Source of the DNA: Mytilus trossulus
Taxonomy: Eukaryota; Mollusca; Bivalvia; Mytilida; Mytilidae
Assembly: GCF_036588685.1 (NCBI RefSeq)
Contig: NC_086374.1
Span: 66,710,457 to 66,774,456, forward strand
Length of the DNA stretch: 64,000 nucleotides
Direction of reading: 5' to 3'
The notes under the pieces were generated by a model. That model saw only the letters and a program-made list of their open reading frames with translations. It was not told the DNA's origin and did no database searches. Made by a program: the position numbers and the translations under genes. Below, one piece after another: positions 61,701-64,000 of the stretch (positions within the stretch are counted from its first letter, which is position 1; each line of letters opens with the position of its first letter).

Positions 61701-63853
61701 ATACTCTGTTGAACTTTGCATATGACAATTAATATCAACTTAATAAGAATAACTTTATTTTATTTTTCATCTTTTTGTGACATGTGTAAAAGATAAACAT
61801 TGGACCATTAGACAATCATATATTAGTTCCTGGTTGAATATTGGAGTGATTTTACAGAATATAAGAAATTATTTTATATGCAAATGATTACAAGTTTCTT
61901 TTCAATTTCAGGGAGAAGCAGGTAGACAGGGAAGTCCAGGAGCTAGAGGAGCAAGAGTAAGCTCAAGATTTCATTTCAAATAATTTTACTCACACTAAGA
62001 ATTATTTGATTCCTTATTATTATTTAATTTGAATTAACGCAGAAAGTAATGTTAACATATAAAAGTGAGTTTGCTATTTTGATATTTTTGATAATTTTGG
62101 ACACTAGGTCTTGTACCGTTATTAATCGTGTACAGATACTTTTTTTTTAATTATAAACTTGCAAGAATAGGTACTATAAAGAATGAGATATTTTATAGTA
62201 TAACTTGTTTGTTTTAATCATGAAAATATTTATATACGAGTTATCAGTAGGCATAAGGAAATTGAAAAAAAATGGAAAAAAAACCTTTTTATTGTAATAA
62301 TATATTCAATTGACTATATATAGATTTATTAATTTAGAGTGACAATAATATTAATTTATTTGTGTAGGGAGGCAGCGGAGGACCCGGTTTAGATGGTATG
62401 GCTGGCCGACCTGGACCTGCAGTGAGTTTCATTTTATTTATACATATACTTTGTACTGGAAAATGAAAATAACTTGATACTTTCACTATTTAAAAAAAAA
62501 CAAGAAAAAGTGGATTAAAGATGAGCAAAAGGCAATAAATTTTGATAATTTAATGTTATAATTGATAAGGTCTAATTCATATGATTTAATGAAAACTGAT
62601 GGTTTTAGTGTGTGTTAGTATGTTCATGTTGCATTACCAATGTTATTTCAACTGATCAGGTGAAGCTTAAGTTTCAAATCGCATAAGGATAGTTTATTTA
62701 AAGATGTGTGTGATAAGGATGATGGCCGTTACAATTATAACTGATTTCTAATCACCTATCAGCGTCATCAAACTGATAAATATACTAATGAATTGAGTGT
62801 ATGATATGGGGCGAATAACTGGAAACTTCATTGTTGAGTTTATCCTGAAACACCTGTCTATAGATGGACTGGTCTTCAATAAGCGAACCGAAAAAATCCT
62901 GCCCAGTCAAGTGAAATAAATGAAGTAATTAATACAAAAAAATTTCATAGAATGACTATTTCAAACGTTAGTAAATCTATTTTAGGGAGTCACTGGCAAT
63001 GATGGAAGACCAGGAGAGATGGGAGCCCCTGGCATCTCCGGACCTGCTGGAACACAAGGACCACAAGGAAACCCAGGATCAAGGGTATGTACATTTACCA
63101 AAGATTTTCAATAAATAAATGAACTATCTTTGCCTTTTTTTACTCAACTTCAAAAAGAAAGTGGATTTCAGATTTCTCCAAATTTTCAAATCAGTTCATT
63201 TAATTTTTTTGGTAAATATACTTAATTAAATATCTTAAATTTTTGGAACAAGGTCCATTACATCTCAAAAAGATTTTCATGTTTGTCAGGCTTTGGTATA
63301 GATATATATTTCATTATCTAGGGACCACCAGGTCAAGATGGAAACCCAGGAGGCATGGGTCCACGTGGACCAAATGGAGACAGTGGACCCTCTGGAGAAA
63401 GAGGAAATACTGGACCACCAGGACCAACTGTATGTTACATATTTTCAAATCTTTCTAATATTTATTATAATTCAGTTGATTTTCAAAACGCTTAATATTG
63501 TAACCCCTTTTTTTTGTTAACAAAATATTATAACTTTAAATGAAATGATCCTTAAGCAAAAAAAGAAAGTGATTGACATACCCAGTATAAGCATGTTTTT
63601 GTTTAAAATATTAACATTGACTTTTACCCTGTGCAGTGGAAATAGACTACATTTTTTGTAATTCTGTAACTTTGTTCTATCACATCAACTTCTAGTTATT
63701 GAGTATTTTCTTCTTTTAAATTTGGTTTTGACAGATGTAATAATGAATTGCAAATACATCAAGAAGATTTTTTGTTTCATTTGCTGTGATTTTTTTCAGG
63801 GAGAATCAGGAGGCAGAGGACCTGATGGAAATCCAGGTTCTGCAGGATTTGTT
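46648..63853 (+). CDS. Fibrillar collagen alpha chain, 5' part (24 exons, continues past the window)
   Basis: Exons: 46648-46726, 53202-53336, 53761-53780, 54201-54260, 54762-54815, 55136-55204, 55557-55658, 56007-56051, 56549-56602, 56903-56956, 57667-57720, 57983-58036, 58446-58499, 58820-58918, 59260-59358, 59635-59778, 60021-60119, 60561-60722, 61078-61185, 61912-61956, 62368-62421, 62986-63084, 63322-63429, 63800-63853. All are GT-AG and in frame: 1905 nt, 635 residues so far. Order: signal peptide (1-25), six-Cys half VWFC (30-67), linker (68-98), minor triple helix (99-139), Tyr/Gln-rich N-telopeptide-like segment (140-173), then 154 unbroken Gly-X-Y triplets (174-635). Helix exons start with Gly and measure 45, 54, 99, 108, 144 or 162 nt, the fibrillar collagen hallmark. 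The product is secreted and should trimerise into matrix fibrils. VWFC in the N-propeptide points to clade A. The C-propeptide lies outside the window. Confidence 0.95.
47409..47665. repeat. Degenerate tandem array, unit 54-63 bp
   Basis: Five units begin 'gtgttcccgattgctatt' or variants at 47409, 47466, 47529, 47583 and 47642. Each includes 'aaaacaatcgattttgctat' and 'ggtagatacaa' forms. Units are diverged, so the array is old. Confidence 0.65.
48060..50043. mobile_element. Composite element with G-run inverted ends and AACAGATAAC motif clusters
   Basis: The left end reads 'caaatatgagg' plus a G13 run (48069-48081) and 'caaggggg'. The right end is its approximate inverse, 'ccccttgccccccctcaaat' (about 50021-50040). 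Just inside both ends are clusters of 'aataacagataac' type motifs (48108-48170 and 49860-50015), in the same orientation at both ends. The interior includes a reverse-transcriptase relic. No target duplication was resolved. Confidence 0.45.
48997..49470 (-). pseudogene. Reverse-transcriptase relic (N-terminal part of the 445-765 family)
   Basis: One minus-strand frame of about 157 residues contains [16 protein letters not shown], matching the FDFS-LYTT-P block before the catalytic core of the bivalve reverse-transcriptase family seen at 145-765, and an INYFWSDK block upstream. The catalytic motif is absent. The rest of the frame is poorly conserved, so this is a broken copy. Confidence 0.55.
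50973..51360. repeat. Tandem array, unit about 25 bp ('gagctacaaaaatattttaa')
   Basis: About 14 units of 'gggagctacaaaaatatttt' type with spacers 'aaaagt' or 'gattgg' alternating, so part of the array has a 50-bp higher-order period (51150-51250). Diverged toward both ends. Confidence 0.75.
51403..51516. mobile_element. 114-bp foldback element with 8-bp target duplication
   Basis: The ends are perfect 32-bp inverted repeats beginning TAGTCCGAGATTACTCTGAC. The inner part of the arm (CTGACGTCCGACGGC) occurs a third time, at about 51458-51475. GAACATAG occurs at 51395-51402 directly before the element and at 51518-51525, one base after it. Confidence 0.8.
52380..52947. mobile_element. 568-bp nonautonomous element with TTAA duplication
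   Basis: TIRs GG(A/G)GGCTCGCGGGT are followed by TATAAA or TCTAAA, flanked by TTAA at 52376-52379 and 52948-52951. The interior is AT-rich with T- and A-runs and no coding capacity. TTAA targets are used by piggyBac and Kolobok elements; the GG start fits Kolobok better. Confidence 0.75.
53202..53336 (+). CDS. Collagen exon 2 (half VWFC module)
   Basis: 135 nt, phase 1 at both ends, which is typical of shuffled extracellular modules. It encodes [32 protein letters not shown]...DC, with cysteines at residues 30, 49, 52, 54, 61 and 67. This matches the first subdomain of a VWFC module. The C-terminal half with the CCPxC motif is missing and no exon for it lies before exon 3. Confidence 0.92.
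53761..53780 (+). CDS. Collagen exon 3 (20-nt microexon)
   Basis: Acceptor TTTTTTTGTAG and donor GTGAGT bound 20 nt encoding GLTNAGD with the base carried from exon 2. It changes the reading phase from 1 to 0, which is needed to join exon 2 to exon 4, so phase logic supports it despite its size. Confidence 0.75.
53949..54023. repeat. Tandem repeat, three units of about 24 bp
   Basis: 'tggttaatcatgattgtatc' repeated three times with a fourth partial unit, in collagen intron 3. Confidence 0.8.
54201..54260 (+). CDS. Collagen exon 4 (acidic linker)
   Basis: 60 nt, phase 0, acceptor TACTTTATAG, donor GTAAGT. It encodes a charged linker (SLEKEVKP...EREAE) between the VWFC part and the minor helix. 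Confidence 0.85.
54762..55204 (+). CDS. Collagen exons 5-6 (minor triple helix)
   Basis: Exon 5 (54762-54815, 54 nt) and exon 6 (55136-55204, 69 nt) encode 13 consecutive Gly-X-Y triplets from [10 protein letters not shown] to [11 protein letters not shown]. The final PM breaks the helix. Position before a telopeptide matches the N-propeptide minor helix of fibrillar collagens. Confidence 0.92.
55051..55068 (+). other. G18 run in collagen intron 5
   Basis: Eighteen consecutive G on the sense strand, 67 nt before exon 6. It could form a quadruplex in the pre-mRNA; the length may also be an assembly artefact. Confidence 0.6.
55260..55409. repeat. 30-bp tandem repeat, five units
   Basis: Unit 'gatttaaattaagatttt' plus 'caaacttcaagc', five times with few mismatches, in collagen intron 6. 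The minus strand reads as ten-residue repeats, but there is no start context or other coding sign. Confidence 0.9.
55557..55658 (+). CDS. Collagen exon 7 (N-telopeptide-like, non-helical)
   Basis: 102 nt, phase 0, acceptor TTGTAG, donor GTGAGT. The 34 residues are rich in Ala, Gln and Tyr ([20 protein letters not shown]). Its place between minor and major helix, the likely N-proteinase region, and a Lys near the middle fit a cross-linking telopeptide; the cleavage site is not identifiable. Confidence 0.88.
56007..58499 (+). CDS. Collagen exons 8-13 (start of major triple helix: 45, then five of 54 nt)
   Basis: 56007-56051, 56549-56602, 56903-56956, 57667-57720, 57983-58036 and 58446-58499 are all phase 0, starting with a Gly codon after AG and ending before GT. 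They encode [15 protein letters not shown] through [18 protein letters not shown] without interruption. 45 plus five 54s is the same order as the first helix exons of vertebrate clade A genes. Confidence 0.95.
56290..56540. repeat. 122-bp tandem duplication reaching the exon 9 acceptor
   Basis: 'atgaattttgt' recurs at 56296 and 56418. Both copies continue through an 'aattatttccctttt' block and 'gagttaatt'. The second copy's 3' end is the polypyrimidine tract of exon 9; the first copy's counterpart reads 'ctgttttcatatag', an unused acceptor at 56415. Confidence 0.7.
57023..57112 (+). repeat. R1 fragment in collagen intron 10
   Basis: 'ataggaagatgtggtgtgag' and 'tgccaatgagacaactctcc' then 'aaaccattataggtca'. 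Only the first 85 or so bases of R1. Confidence 0.85.
57505..57630. repeat. Tandem repeat, unit 43 bp
   Basis: 'accatgggaagtaac' at 57512, 57541 and 57584, with 'tctgcaatgtttctgtaatg' between. About two and a half units, in collagen intron 10. Confidence 0.75.
58820..60722 (+). CDS. Collagen exons 14-18 (major helix: 99, 99, 144, 99, 162 nt)
   Basis: 58820-58918, 59260-59358, 59635-59778, 60021-60119 and 60561-60722 encode unbroken Gly-X-Y. Exon 18 ends GPPGER before a weaker donor, GTTGGT, accepted because the frame and the 162-nt length fit. The charged stretch [10 protein letters not shown] lies in exon 18. Confidence 0.94.
61078..63853 (+). CDS. Collagen exons 19-24 (major helix: 108, 45, 54, 99, 108, 54 nt)
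   Basis: 61078-61185, 61912-61956, 62368-62421, 62986-63084, 63322-63429 and 63800-63853 are unbroken Gly-X-Y, from [10 protein letters not shown] to GNPGSAGFV. The donor after 63853 is GTGAGT, and no further exon lies in the last 147 bases, so the gene continues beyond the window. Confidence 0.94.
61176..61440. repeat. 85-bp tandem repeat spanning the exon 19 donor
   Basis: GTAAGT occurs at 61186 (real donor), 61271 and 61356, exactly 85 bp apart. Each is preceded by 'accatt(g/a)' and followed by 'ttaggcagaga' and 'atattagaagtaaggcaac' blocks. The third unit is slightly longer and a fourth start appears at 61437. Confidence 0.85.
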
Positions 63854-64000
63854 GTGAGTCCTTTATTTATTAGAGTCAATTTATAATACTTGAGTGCTGA
63901 GATACTGTTAAGTTTATATTTGCTTGAAAATGAATTTTAGTTTTTCTTTTTGTATCTTCTTTTGATTGAGGTAAAAAAATTACATGCTTTCTTTAATATA

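Noticed and set aside
61186-61911. Possible missed collagen exon in intron 19
   Set aside because: The similarity to exon 19's end is only the 85-bp tandem duplication around the donor; there is no Gly-X-Y frame.

Overview
The window looks like a nuclear genomic segment of a marine bivalve, most likely a mussel (Mytilus or close relative). It is AT-rich, its genes are split by long introns, and it is packed with interspersed repeats that I recognise from memory as typical of mussel genomes. No database search was possible. There is no sign of prokaryotic organisation.

Three protein-coding genes can be supported. (1) Minus strand, 2112-18000: a seven-exon nuclear receptor of the NR2E group (tailless/PNR branch). 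Splice phases agree at all six introns and give 521 residues. (2) Plus strand, 31539-33332: a kelch-like BTB-BACK-kelch protein of 597 residues, coding in one exon, with a likely 5'UTR intron. (3) Plus strand, 46648 to beyond the window end: the 5' part of a fibrillar collagen gene. Its 24 exons give 635 residues: signal peptide, half VWFC module, linker, minor triple helix, N-telopeptide-like segment, and 154 uninterrupted Gly-X-Y triplets. The three genes do not form a functional cluster: a transcription factor, a probable ubiquitin-ligase adaptor and an extracellular matrix protein.

The rest is introns and intergenic DNA shaped by mobile elements. It holds relics of several non-LTR retrotransposons (3.8-4.7 kb, 14.8-15.5 kb, 39.4-43.2 kb), two pieces of one reverse-transcriptase family (0.1-0.8 kb and 49.0-49.5 kb), a tRNA-derived SINE (4.2 kb) and several inverted-repeat DNA elements with readable boundaries (6.7, 19.7-20.9, 25.9-26.6, 37.1-37.5, 51.4 and 52.4-52.9 kb). 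There are also nine same-orientation copies of one mussel repeat and many short tandem arrays, several inside collagen introns.

The most interesting signals are these. The collagen triple-helix exon lengths align without remainder to vertebrate fibrillar collagen exons 7-28 once five adjacent pairs are fused and one boundary is moved. Tandem duplications have copied a splice donor and a splice acceptor of that gene. A 37-nt perfect palindrome sits between perfect 7-bp direct repeats. A TIR element carries arrays of a C-run/ATGCCA motif. A 114-bp foldback has an 8-bp target-site duplication.
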